NCBI RefSeq assembly: GCF_022397955.1
Contig: NZ_JAKEUQ010000009.1
Span: forward strand, 62,001 to 126,000
DNA from: Vibrio sp. Isolate32
Lineage (GTDB): Bacteria > Pseudomonadota > Gammaproteobacteria > Enterobacterales > Vibrionaceae
Direction: 5' to 3'
Length of the DNA: 64,000 nt
Below the pieces are notes generated by a model, which was given only the letters and a program-made list of their open reading frames with translations, had not been told where the DNA came from and did no database searches. Below are positions 35,040 to 43,613 of the stretch, one piece after another. Each line of letters opens with the position of its first letter. Position 1 is the stretch's first letter. The translations under genes and the position numbers were made by a program.

Positions 35040-36122
35040 TTGGAATTACTCGCGATAGAGTTTCTTGGTAAACCGCTTCGTTTAGAAGGATCGATGACAG
35101 GGTGGCAGCAGCTATTTTGGGACAACACATTAGTGTCTCAATTAGATGCGACTTCGGAAGATGTTGATGTGCGAACACACACATTTATGCTTCGGTCTGG
35201 CGAAGAAACGTTGCAGTGTCACGTCGAATCTACGGTTCAGTGGCAACCTTTTGAGATGGCTTATAAGGCGCTGGTTAACGGACAAGTCATCACCGAAGGA
35301 AGCCGTAATACTAAAGACATCGAACAGCAAACTCCGGTTGTCGCGCCTAAACCGGAAAAGCGTTTTAGCCTGATTGGGTTAGTATCGCTTGGAATGAAAG
35401 CGCTTAAGAGTGCTAAGTTGATTAAAGTGGTGCTTGCATCTGCAAGTTTAGCGGCATATTCGTGGCTATTTTCTATCCAGTTCGCTCTCGCTTTGATCGC
35501 TTGCTTGATGTTCCATGAATATGGTCATATCAGAGCCATGAAATACTTCGGTATGAAAACGAAAGGTATTTATCTTATCCCGTTCCTTGGTGGCTTAGCA
35601 CTCTCCGATGAAAAGATTAATACACGATGGCAAGATGTGGTTATCTCAATCATGGGGCCTTTGTTTGGACTGATATTGTCGCTTGTATTTACCGTTTTGT
35701 ATTGGGTGACAGGCGAGATGTTCTTTGCTGGCCTTGCGGTATTTAATGCCTTACTAAACTTGTTCAACTTGCTGCCAATTTTGCCTCTCGATGGTGGTCA
35801 TGTTCTAAAAAGTATCAGCTTTTCAATGAACAGCGTGCTCGGTATCGTTCTGTGTGTCGCAGCGGCTGTAGGCGGCGTTATTCTAAGTTATCAGTTGAAT
35901 CTAACGCTGTTTGGCTTCTTATTGATTATGGGTAGTGTTGAAATCGTGTTTGAATGGAGAGGGCGCCACCATAGCCATTTATTACCACTAGATAGATATG
36001 GACAAGTTGTTTCTTTCCTTTGGTACGTAGGTCTAGTGTCTAGTTTGATCGGCGTTATATGGTATTTCGCTTCTACTGGCGACCAGCTATTAAGCCTGCC
36101 GTTACAGATCCTTGGTACTTAA
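35040..36122 (+). CDS. Membrane site-2 protease family protein (M50)
   Basis: The 360-residue protein has a soluble N-terminal part of about 115 residues, then about six membrane helices. The zinc-binding HEYGH motif lies in a helix (about residue 160) and the second motif LPLDGGH about 90 residues later. These are the signature of M50 intramembrane metalloproteases. The substrate is unknown and no anti-sigma gene is adjacent. The start is a TTG at 35040. It is divergent from fadL. Confidence 0.85.
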   Translation: MELLAIEFLGKPLRLEGSMTGWQQLFWDNTLVSQLDATSEDVDVRTHTFMLRSGEETLQCHVESTVQWQPFEMAYKALVNGQVITEGSRNTKDIEQQTPVVAPKPEKRFSLIGLVSLGMKALKSAKLIKVVLASASLAAYSWLFSIQFALALIACLMFHEYGHIRAMKYFGMKTKGIYLIPFLGGLALSDEKINTRWQDVVISIMGPLFGLILSLVFTVLYWVTGEMFFAGLAVFNALLNLFNLLPILPLDGGHVLKSISFSMNSVLGIVLCVAAAVGGVILSYQLNLTLFGFLLIMGSVEIVFEWRGRHHSHLLPLDRYGQVVSFLWYVGLVSSLIGVIWYFASTGDQLLSLPLQILGT

Positions 36123-36169
36123 TACTTTCGCTATAGAGTAAAGATCAGTACGAAAATCTAGCTAAACTA

Positions 36170-36201
36170 AAAACGCCCTAACCAATTGGATAGGGCGTTT
36201 T
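36170..36201. terminator. Terminator between the M50 and M48 protease genes
   Basis: AAAACGCCCTA pairs with TAGGGCGTTTT around a 10-nt loop, between convergent genes. Confidence 0.9.
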
Positions 36202-36252
36202 CGTATCGTGTGTTAGTCGAGCTCTGCTATAAAAGTTCTCTTCGCATTGATA

Positions 36253-37041
36253 CTAGGCTTTGCAGTTTGGCCTTGCGACGTTTGATTTTGGCAATGTCGT
36301 TATCTTGGTCTGTAGATCTTTGATTCGAGTACTGTGAGAAGGGTGTGTCGATAGTAATTCTGGTGGTTGGCTTCCGCCAGATGCTTTCGCCATGTTCTGC
36401 CATAAGTTGACACTCTGCCTTGGGTCGAAGCCGGCTTGTGCCATGTATTCTAAACCTACAATATCGGCCTCAGACTCTTGTGTACGACCATAGGGTAAAA
36501 TCACGCCGTATTGGACACCTAAACCTAACGCCGCCATGGTTACACCTTGATATTGCTTGTATTCAGATGAACCCAAAGCAACACTCGTAATCGATAAACC
36601 TGTATTGGCGATCTGTGATTGGGACAAACGTTCATTACTGTGATCAGCTAAAACGTGGGCGACTTCGTGTCCTATAACGGTCGCTAGTTGATCTTGATTT
36701 ACAGCTACGTTAAGTAGCCCAGTGTATACACCGATTTTACCACCAGGTAAGGCAAACGCGTTGACTTGGTCACTATCAAAAACAACCACTTCCCATTCGC
36801 TGAAACCTTGCTTAGGGATATGTTGAGTAATGCTATTCGCTACACATTGTACATAAGCGTTGGTCTTTGCATCTTTACTGATAGGTTGCTCTTTCTTCAT
36901 CTGTTCGAAAGATTGCGCACCAAGCTGAGACATATCTTTGTCTGAAAAGAGCAGCAATTGATTTCTTCCCGTTGGGGAAGCGCTGCACGCGGTTAAGCCT
37001 GCGAGTGTGAGAAGCGAGGCAAACTTCATCCATGACATCAT
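36253..37041 (-). CDS. M48-family metalloprotease lipoprotein, LoiP/YggG-like
   Basis: From ATG 37041 (with AGAGGATA upstream) the product begins MMSWMKFASLLTLAGLTACS, a lipoprotein signal with lipobox LTAC. The mature part contains FALPGGKIGVYTGLLNVAVN, the catalytic HEVAH, and the third zinc ligand in QESEADIVGLEYMAQAGFDP. It is about 262 residues, the usual size of LoiP/YggG-type periplasmic quality-control proteases. An upstream extension of the frame to 37179 is not supported. It is divergent from the thioesterase gene, with 154 bp between starts. Confidence 0.9.
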   Translation of the reverse strand: MMSWMKFASLLTLAGLTACSASPTGRNQLLLFSDKDMSQLGAQSFEQMKKEQPISKDAKTNAYVQCVANSITQHIPKQGFSEWEVVVFDSDQVNAFALPGGKIGVYTGLLNVAVNQDQLATVIGHEVAHVLADHSNERLSQSQIANTGLSITSVALGSSEYKQYQGVTMAALGLGVQYGVILPYGRTQESEADIVGLEYMAQAGFDPRQSVNLWQNMAKASGGSQPPELLSTHPSHSTRIKDLQTKITTLPKSNVARPNCKA

Positions 37042-37195
37042 ACAATATCCTCTGTGTATTCGGTTTTTATGCATGTTAACATCAACTGCGTAATGGCTAA
37101 TAGCTATAAGATAACTTACTAGATGTAAGACACGAACAGACACCAATAGCGAAATCTGCTCAAGCGATAACGATATCAATAATTAAGGACCCTGA

Positions 37196-37621
37196 ATGAC
37201 CATTTGGAAAAAGCCTGTTGACCTAGATACCTTCAACGCAACCTCACAGAATACCTTAATTGAGCACCTCAACATTGTTTATATCGAAGTAAACGACAAT
37301 TCATTAGTGGCGACGATGCCAGTTTGTCACTTCACTCACCAACCACTTGGTATGCTTCACGGTGGCGCTTCAGTTGTGCTTGCAGAAACGCTAGGCTCAT
37401 TAGCAGCAAATTTTTGTGTGCCAGAAGGCTACTATTGTGTCGGACTCGATATCAACGCGAATCATGTAAGGTCGATGCGTGAAGGGCATGTAATCGGTAC
37501 CGCTGAGCCTATTCACCTTGGCGTATCAACACAAGTATGGCAGATAAACATCACTGACGAGCGTCAACGCTTAGTTTGCACAAGTCGTCTAACCATTGCG
37601 GTAAAAAAACACAAGCGATAA
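37196..37621 (+). CDS. menI: Hotdog thioesterase, MenI (YdiI)-like
   Basis: The 141-residue protein aligns along its length with E. coli YdiI/MenI: MTIWKKPVDLDTFNATSQNT, LVATMPVCHFTHQPLGMLHG, GASVVLAETLGSLAANFCVP (catalytic Glu), and GLDINANHVRSMREGHVIG. MenI hydrolyses 1,4-dihydroxy-2-naphthoyl-CoA in menaquinone synthesis; relatives accept other acyl-CoAs. No other men genes are adjacent. A DUF3389 gene follows 77 bp later. Confidence 0.88.
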   Translation: MTIWKKPVDLDTFNATSQNTLIEHLNIVYIEVNDNSLVATMPVCHFTHQPLGMLHGGASVVLAETLGSLAANFCVPEGYYCVGLDINANHVRSMREGHVIGTAEPIHLGVSTQVWQINITDERQRLVCTSRLTIAVKKHKR

Positions 37622-37698
37622 CTCGCCAGACTGGTAGGCCCATCGTGACCACTGGTTTGAACTCCATCATCCAATCATAATCCTAGTATGAGAAATCC

Positions 37699-37932
37699 AT
37701 GGTCATAACCTTTAAAAGTGGAAAAGTCATTGCAACAGCCCATGAGCTCGTTGTGCGTTTAGATGGTGAACATAGAGTCACGCTACAAGCACAGGTTGAT
37801 TCCATTCAACTAATCGGAAAAGGGGCAAATGTCATCTCCGCAAATGGCTCTGAGTGTAAGTGGTCAATAAAACTCGATGATGAGCAACAACTTCGAGACA
37901 TTGCCAATGAAATTGGCTGTGATGTCATGTAA
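37699..37932 (+). CDS. DUF3389 small protein
   Basis: The 77-residue protein MVITFKSGKVIATAHELVVR, continuing with IQLIGKGANVISANGSECKW, fits the Vibrio/Shewanella-group DUF3389 family, whose function is unknown. It looks like a small beta protein without signal peptide. It probably shares a transcript with menI. A small hairpin (AAGCAC/GTGCTT at about 37948-37964) follows, without a clear T-run. Confidence 0.8.
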   Translation: MVITFKSGKVIATAHELVVRLDGEHRVTLQAQVDSIQLIGKGANVISANGSECKWSIKLDDEQQLRDIANEIGCDVM

Positions 37933-38094
37933 CTCTAGAGCGTCTAAGCACTTTTGGTGCTTGTCACCTCTCTATGTTTGAGTAGGCCTGCCTAAATTCG
38001 ATAATTCTGTGTAAAAACATTATCAGTTAGATTGATTTTCGCTAATAAAATGAGGAAACTGAATTTAATATCCCTTGATTAAGTTTTCCTCTTT

Positions 38095-39786
38095 ATGAGT
38101 AGCCCAAGACTTCGCGTTCAATTCGAAACCCTATTTGAATACTTCGATGGTAAAGACTCTGATGTTCAGCTTGATGACATAACAGATGTGCTCTGTTGTA
38201 CCCGTCGAAATGCTAGAATGGTTCTCAACAAACTCGAAGAAGAGGGCTGGGTAGAGTGGCTACCTGCAGCTGGTCGAGGTAAGTTGTCCCAACTCATCTT
38301 CAAGCAGAACCGTTGTGACGTTAGCGAAAACTTGGCAAGGCGCTATTTAGAAGAAGGTAAGATTGGACAGGCATTGTCTGTTCTTGATCAAAATGCCGCG
38401 AAGCTGACTCAAGTCATCCAAAACTACTTGGGAGTTCAGTACCAAGAGGGTGAACAGGTTATCCGTTTGCCTTATTATCGTCCTCTCTCCATGCTTAACC
38501 CGACTAAGTCGATGCGTCGCTCCGAGCAACATATCGCCTGCCAAGTATTCAGTGGTTTGACTCGCTTGGATGAAAATGACCAGTTACAGCCTGACCTTGC
38601 ACACTCTTGGCAAAAAATCAGTGACTATCAATGGCGGTTTTTCTTGAGGCCAGGGGTTCGCTTCCATAACGGCGAACCACTTATGACAAATCATGTTGTT
38701 GATACGCTGCTAGCCCTTGAGCCACTCAACATGTTCTCTCATATCAAAGACGTATCATCTCCAGCCAATTGCGTGGTTGATGTCTTTCTAACGCGCCCAG
38801 ATAAATACTTCCCACTTGCGCTCACAGAATCTGTCGCAAAAGTAACGTTGCCGATGATTTTGCGAGGAGAGGACTACGATATTCGTCCTATTGGTACTGG
38901 GCCGTATCGCATTGAGAAGAATGACGAAAAACAACTCGTATTAACCGCTTTCAATGGATACTTTGGGTTTAGGCCTCTGATCGATCGTGTAGAAGTTTGG
39001 GTTGTAGATGAAGCCTATTCATCGATGGTTTATCCGAGCCTTTCGAAACCAGTGATGGCTGATCGCGGTGATAGTGATGAGGTAGAACTTGACCCGGGAT
39101 GTACCTATCTACTGCTCAATAGAAAGAAAGGCATTGCGAAGGACCCAGCATGGGCTGAGTTTTTGTCTAACGCTCTAAATGCTGCCGACCTGTTTGTGCA
39201 TATCCCCAAAGAGACAGTAATTGATTTGGGCGTATTACATGCTTACGGCATTAAACCAGGTTGGTACGATATCAAGTTAAAAGTCCCAGTATGTCCACCA
39301 GCCGATACTAAGCCTTCGATAAAATTAGCATATCAATGCCAGCACCCTATGTTTCCTACGCTTGCCAAGGCCATTGTTACGGTACTCAAGCAATATAACG
39401 TCGATGTTGAGCTTTATGGCTATGAAACCGATCCTCCTCATGCGGATGACGTGGACATTTGGATAAACCCTATGGGTATTGCCAATAACAGGGACGATGC
39501 GTTGGCATGCTGGCTTATGGATTACAGTTTTCTTGATGAATCGAGCCCGGCAGAAGACTTTGATCAATGGTGCCATATGATCGATCGCTGGCGCTCTGGT
39601 GAATTTGAACAATTCCCAGCAAGGCAGCTTGGTAAGCAACTGGTACAAAGCAACCAATTGATTCCTATGTTTCACTGTTGGTTAGGCGTAAACAAAGACC
39701 AGTGTGGTACCTTACAAAACGCGAAGTGTAATGCGCTTGGTTGGTTCGATTTTAGCCAAGTTTGGGTTAAACCAGACGTTGATTAA
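38095..39786 (+). CDS. sgrR: SgrR-family transcriptional regulator
   Basis: The 563-residue protein has an N-terminal SgrR winged-helix domain (SPRLRVQFETLFEYFDGKDS, then LCCTRRNARMVLNKLEEEGW). A large domain like periplasmic peptide-binding proteins (SBP_bac_5) follows, with HIACQVFSGLTRLDENDQLQ and RFFLRPGVRFHNGEPL. There is no signal peptide, so it senses a cytoplasmic ligand. In E. coli SgrR activates the sRNA SgrS under sugar-phosphate stress. I see no SgrS-like RNA beside it. The EamA transporter gene follows 36 bp later. Confidence 0.9.
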   Translation: MSSPRLRVQFETLFEYFDGKDSDVQLDDITDVLCCTRRNARMVLNKLEEEGWVEWLPAAGRGKLSQLIFKQNRCDVSENLARRYLEEGKIGQALSVLDQNAAKLTQVIQNYLGVQYQEGEQVIRLPYYRPLSMLNPTKSMRRSEQHIACQVFSGLTRLDENDQLQPDLAHSWQKISDYQWRFFLRPGVRFHNGEPLMTNHVVDTLLALEPLNMFSHIKDVSSPANCVVDVFLTRPDKYFPLALTESVAKVTLPMILRGEDYDIRPIGTGPYRIEKNDEKQLVLTAFNGYFGFRPLIDRVEVWVVDEAYSSMVYPSLSKPVMADRGDSDEVELDPGCTYLLLNRKKGIAKDPAWAEFLSNALNAADLFVHIPKETVIDLGVLHAYGIKPGWYDIKLKVPVCPPADTKPSIKLAYQCQHPMFPTLAKAIVTVLKQYNVDVELYGYETDPPHADDVDIWINPMGIANNRDDALACWLMDYSFLDESSPAEDFDQWCHMIDRWRSGEFEQFPARQLGKQLVQSNQLIPMFHCWLGVNKDQCGTLQNAKCNALGWFDFSQVWVKPDVD

Positions 39787-39822
39787 TCAGCGGATAGCGT
39801 CAGCAAGGGCAAGGGAATAATA

Positions 39823-40727
39823 ATGCAAACCGTCTTAGTGACATTTATTACGCTGGTGGGCTTTGCTGCAAATTCTGTGCTATGTCGATGGGCATTGATG
39901 GATCAAACGATCGATCCTTTGAGTTTTCCGTAATACGCATTTTATCTGGCGCGTTTACTCTATTGATTTTGCTAGGTATCGCGTCCCAGAATAGCAATAA
40001 CACAGCTGAACCTAATCCCACATCGCTGTTTTCTAAGCTCAAATCTCAATTCAGTCTAGTCTCCATAGTGTCATTGATCGTTTATATGTTCGGGTTCTCG
40101 TTTGCATATTTAGAACTGGGAGCAGGGCTAGGAGCGTTAGTACTGTTTGTTGCGGTGCAATTTACCATGATCGCGGCTCATCTTATCTCCGGTAATAAGA
40201 TGTCCTTGATTGAGTGGGCAGGCTGTTTGCTCTCTGTATCAGGGCTTGTCTATTTGCTAATGCCGACCAGATCAACCAGCACACCAGATTTTGTTTCAAT
40301 TGCGCTAATGTCATTGGCAGGTATCGGATGGGGTATTTATACCTTGGCCGGCAAGCGATCTTCAAATGCTCTGCTGTCAACAACGGCTAACTTTGGGTTC
40401 TGTTCTTTGATTGTCTTGGTGTTTGTATCACCGTGGCTCGTAGTACCAAGTTCAGCTCTTGATATTTCAATGTCTGAACAAGGAATCATTTATGCGGTTT
40501 TGTCTGGCTCTGTCGCTTCAGCGGTGGGTTACAGTTTGTGGTACTACGTAGTAAAAAAGCTCAATACTGTTGTGGCATCCATCGCACAGCTTTCGGTTCC
40601 GGTTATTGCAACGCTCGGTGGCGTACTGTTGCTCTCGGAGCCTGTCACCATGCAATTTGTTATTTCATCAACCATCATATTAGGCGGCATAAGCTTAGTG
40701 CTTGTAGCGCCTAAACTTAAACAATAA
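39823..40727 (+). pseudogene. EamA/DMT transporter with one frameshift
   Basis: From ATG 39823 (AGGGA upstream) the frame reads MQTVLVTFITLVGFAANSVL, then CRWALMDQTIDPLSF, and hits TAA at 39931. The continuing protein is in another frame from about 39924 on: FSVIRILSGAFTLLILLGIA and onward to 40727, with ten membrane helices in total. The natural joint is DPLSF-(S)VIRIL at a TTTT run (39924-39927), which one extra base would restore. An alternative start at 39882 in the downstream frame would give a protein lacking most of the first helix. The gene is either inactivated or affected by a sequencing error. Confidence 0.85.
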
Positions 40728-40746
40728 GAATCAACACGTTACCTTT

Positions 40747-40998
40747 ATGGCGAAACCAAACAAGAAGCAACCTACGAAAACCGTTCAAATATTTTGCGCG
40801 AAATGCAAAACACAGTTATTCAAATATCGAAAAGGCGGAAAGGGTGCGCTCGTAAAATGTTTTAAGGAAAGGATTGTTGAAGACTTTACGACAGAGCCCT
40901 GCATTTGCCCTGAATGTGGAATTGAGTTTGCTCGAGATACCTTAGTACGAGGCACACCCGCATTTAAGTTCGTGGGTGGTAAGGTCACGATGAAATAG
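40747..40998 (+). CDS. Small zinc-ribbon protein
   Basis: The 83-residue basic protein has two cysteine pairs: IFCAKCKTQLFKYRKGGKG, and EPCICPECGIEFARD. This is a zinc ribbon, with a lysine-rich N-terminus (MAKPNKKQPTKT) that could bind nucleic acid. I know similar Vibrio proteins only as hypothetical. It starts 20 bp after the EamA gene and ends just before a terminator, so it may share that transcript. Confidence 0.8.
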   Translation: MAKPNKKQPTKTVQIFCAKCKTQLFKYRKGGKGALVKCFKERIVEDFTTEPCICPECGIEFARDTLVRGTPAFKFVGGKVTMK

Positions 40999-41017
40999 CC
41001 TTGAAGCTAAAACACAA

Positions 41018-41049
41018 AAATGCCACAACGTGTAGCACGTGTGGCATTT
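41018..41049. terminator. Terminator after the zinc-ribbon gene
   Basis: AAATGCCAC pairs with GTGGCATTT and an inner CGTG/CACG extends the stem. It lies between convergent genes. Confidence 0.85.
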
Positions 41050-41090
41050 GAAAGTAAGTCTTGAACAAGCTGAGTTAACGAAATGCTTGG

Positions 41091-41699
41091 CTACACTTTG
41101 GTACGTCCTTGAAGCTTGAGAAGCAGCAGTGAGACGATAGCTCCGGTCGTATCACATAGCATGTCTTTTTGCGCATCCCAAATATCACCTTGTGACCCAA
41201 GGAAAGCGATACCTTCATCACCACCTGCGATTTCAGCATACCACCACTCAATAATTTCATAGCCTGCCGCAACACTCATGATGGCAAACAGTGCAAAGAA
41301 GCACGCAATCACGGGCTGAGTCAGCTTCTTCCGAATAAGATACTCAGAGAGTGGGTAGGCATAAAGTCCAATAGAGAAGTGTGCGACTCTATCAAAATTG
41401 TTGCGCTCAGAGCCAATTAACTGATTAAACCAATTGAACGGTACTTCTGCAAAAGTGTACTTAGCGCCAATCGTGTGCAGTGCCAACCAAATGAACATCA
41501 AAACATAAGCCGTTTTTGAAAACGTTAATTTTGTCGATAACCACCATATCCCGACAAGAATCAATAGGGCGGGTAAGATTTCTGCAATCCAAACCGCTCT
41601 TGAAGACGGCGCAAACGCTGAGAATAGAAAAACAACGAGATACAACGCAGTGAGCGAGAGTAGAGGTCTATTTTGAGCAAGTGGCGTAATTGTCATCAT
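41091..41699 (-). CDS. DUF2238 inner-membrane protein, YjdF-like
   Basis: The 202-residue protein has six membrane segments and the DUF2238 blocks NFDRVAHFSIGLYAYPLSEY and GYEIIEWWYAEIAGGDEGIA, then FLGSQGDIWDAQKDMLCDTT. E. coli YjdF belongs here; its function is unknown. The conserved acidic and His residues cluster at one membrane face. The gene stands alone. Confidence 0.85.
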   Translation of the reverse strand: MMTITPLAQNRPLLSLTALYLVVFLFSAFAPSSRAVWIAEILPALLILVGIWWLSTKLTFSKTAYVLMFIWLALHTIGAKYTFAEVPFNWFNQLIGSERNNFDRVAHFSIGLYAYPLSEYLIRKKLTQPVIACFFALFAIMSVAAGYEIIEWWYAEIAGGDEGIAFLGSQGDIWDAQKDMLCDTTGAIVSLLLLKLQGRTKV

Positions 41700-41895
41700 C
41701 AGATCCTATATAAGTTTTATGTATAGTTACACAATAATGAACACTGTTCAATTGGGTTTTAATTACCAAAATTGTTGAAAAGTAGCGTTATCGCCCAGTA
41801 TCTAGACAAACGGTTGCGAGAGTTTCACTAAAGTTTGATTTACAACAAGGCGATCCATAAAATCTCCGTATCACTACATAACAAGAAAGAAAGTC

Positions 41896-42735
41896 ATGAA
41901 ACTGGAAACTGTCGATTATCTTGCTGACGACGCAGCAGAACAATTTGTTCGCTCTTTACGTGAAACTGGATTTGGCGTACTGAAAAACCACCCAATCCCG
42001 AAAGAGCTTGTTGAGTCAATTTACGAGAACTGGTACCAATTCTTTATCTCTGAGGAGAAAGCGAACTTCCACTTCAATGTTGAAACACAAGATGGATATT
42101 TTCCACCTTCAGTGTCTGAAGTTGCAAAGGGCCACACGGTAAAAGACATTAAAGAATACTTCCACGTGTACCCTTGGGGTCAAATTCCTGAGCAGCTTAA
42201 AGAGCAAATTCTAGATTACTATCAACGCGCTAATGCTTTTGCTCAAGAGCTATTAGGTTGGGTTGAAGCGCACGCACCTCAAGAAGTACAAGAAAAGTTC
42301 TCTATCGCTCTATCAGAAATGATCAACGGCAGCGAACAAACTCTGCTTCGCGTACTTCACTACCCACCAATGCAAGGTGATGAAGAACCTGGTGCTATCC
42401 GCGCTGCAGCACACGAAGACATTAACCTTCTTACTGTGCTACCTGCAGCGAACGAGCCAGGCCTACAAGTTAAATCTCAAAACAACGAGTGGCTTGATGT
42501 ACCTTGTGACTTCGGCAACATGATCATCAACATTGGTGATATGCTGCAAGAAGCATCTGGTGGCTACTTCCCATCAACGACTCACCGTGTAATTAACCCA
42601 ACTGGCGCACGCCAAGAAAAATCACGCATCTCACTGCCTCTTTTCCTGCACCCTAAACCAGAAGTGGTGCTATCTGAAAAGTACACAGCAAATGAATACC
42701 TAATGGAGCGCTTAAGAGAGCTAGGCGTTATCTAA
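41896..42735 (+). CDS. 2-oxoglutarate/Fe(II)-dependent oxygenase, isopenicillin N synthase-like
   Basis: The 279-residue protein has the double-stranded beta-helix iron triad: His and Asp in AAHEDINLLTVLP, and the distal His in STTHRVINP. The 2-oxoglutarate-binding Arg lies in SRISLPLF. The N-terminus (ETGFGVLKNHPIPKELVESI) matches the DIOX_N domain. The family includes isopenicillin N synthase and plant-type dioxygenases; the substrate is not known. It has its own promoter region and a terminator 21 bp after the stop. Confidence 0.9.
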   Translation: MKLETVDYLADDAAEQFVRSLRETGFGVLKNHPIPKELVESIYENWYQFFISEEKANFHFNVETQDGYFPPSVSEVAKGHTVKDIKEYFHVYPWGQIPEQLKEQILDYYQRANAFAQELLGWVEAHAPQEVQEKFSIALSEMINGSEQTLLRVLHYPPMQGDEEPGAIRAAAHEDINLLTVLPAANEPGLQVKSQNNEWLDVPCDFGNMIINIGDMLQEASGGYFPSTTHRVINPTGARQEKSRISLPLFLHPKPEVVLSEKYTANEYLMERLRELGVI

Positions 42736-42755
42736 TTAGTAAGACTTCATACTCT

Positions 42756-42785
42756 AAAGGCCAGCAATATGCTGGCCTTTTTGTT
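42756..42785 (+). terminator. Terminator after the 2OG oxygenase gene
   Basis: AAAGGCCAGC pairs with GCTGGCCTTT around a short loop, ending in a T-run. Confidence 0.93.
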
Positions 42786-42898
42786 GTTTGAACAATTAAC
42801 TAATTGAAATTTATTCAGTTTGAAACTCGACAAATCGCGGCAGATCGCTTTCAATTAATAATACACACAAATGCATATGGTAACGGGCCCAATTAATT

Positions 42899-43534
42899 AT
42901 GTTAGACAACCCAGAATCATCGAGCCACCAAGACATAAGTCGTCATTTTTATGCTCATATGGAAAACCCGTTACTCTGGCCAATAATGGAAGTCCTCAAA
43001 CAAAAGCCAAGTGGGTGGAAGGTGCATACCTTGGCCGCACATCTTAATGAACTCGGTTTCGTTCCCGTGTTAGACCCAGTTCCAGAGAAGGAATTATTCA
43101 AGAAGAACTTCTTAATCATGAACGCGCTCTACCAACTACAAGAGACACTCTACCCAGATAATTGGCTTCAAGTTCAGGCGATGGACATAGAACTAATGTG
43201 CGGCCGATATCATGGAAGCACACACGCTATTGACCACCAAGACCCGTTGCGTGAGTACTATATTGACTGGTTGAACTATGAGGCGGAAGAGGGTGAAGTT
43301 AAAAGGCTATTGAATGAGTTTTGGACTCGATATAAAAAGTATGTCGGTAGTGTCGAAACAGACATGGATCGAAGTCGAGCATTGAGTCTGTTTGAATTAC
43401 CGCTCGACGCTTCACCGGAAGAAATACGTAAACAATGGAGAAGACTAGCGCTTCGATGGCATCCAGATAGAGATGAAGGTAACACGGCTCAGTTTCAAAG
43501 ATTGTGCGAAGCGTGGCACGTCTTGCGAAGCTAA
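42899..43534 (+). CDS. DnaJ-related co-chaperone
   Basis: The 211-residue protein has the J-domain at its C-terminus (about 155-211): SLFELPLDASPEEIRKQWRR, then LALRWHPDRDEG with the HPD tripeptide needed to stimulate DnaK. The N-terminal 120 residues (NPLLWPIMEVLKQKPSGWKV) match the DNAJ_related domain seen in Gammaproteobacteria. It is cytoplasmic. The client is not known. It lies alone between two terminators. Confidence 0.88.
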   Translation: MLDNPESSSHQDISRHFYAHMENPLLWPIMEVLKQKPSGWKVHTLAAHLNELGFVPVLDPVPEKELFKKNFLIMNALYQLQETLYPDNWLQVQAMDIELMCGRYHGSTHAIDHQDPLREYYIDWLNYEAEEGEVKRLLNEFWTRYKKYVGSVETDMDRSRALSLFELPLDASPEEIRKQWRRLALRWHPDRDEGNTAQFQRLCEAWHVLRS

Positions 43535-43570
43535 ATTGCGCCGCTGGATGTGTTGTGGTTTATGAACAAC

Positions 43571-43598
43571 AAAGCCCCACTTTAAACGAGTGGGGCTT
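43571..43598. terminator. Terminator between the dnaJ-like and PBP2 genes
   Basis: AAGCCCCACT pairs with AGTGGGGCTT around a short loop, between convergent genes. Confidence 0.88.
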
Positions 43599-43613
43599 CG
43601 TACATTTGGTCAG

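Noticed and set aside
38000..38094. SgrS-like sRNA beside sgrR
   Set aside because: I see no strong terminator with the conserved ptsG-pairing segment in this short spacer.
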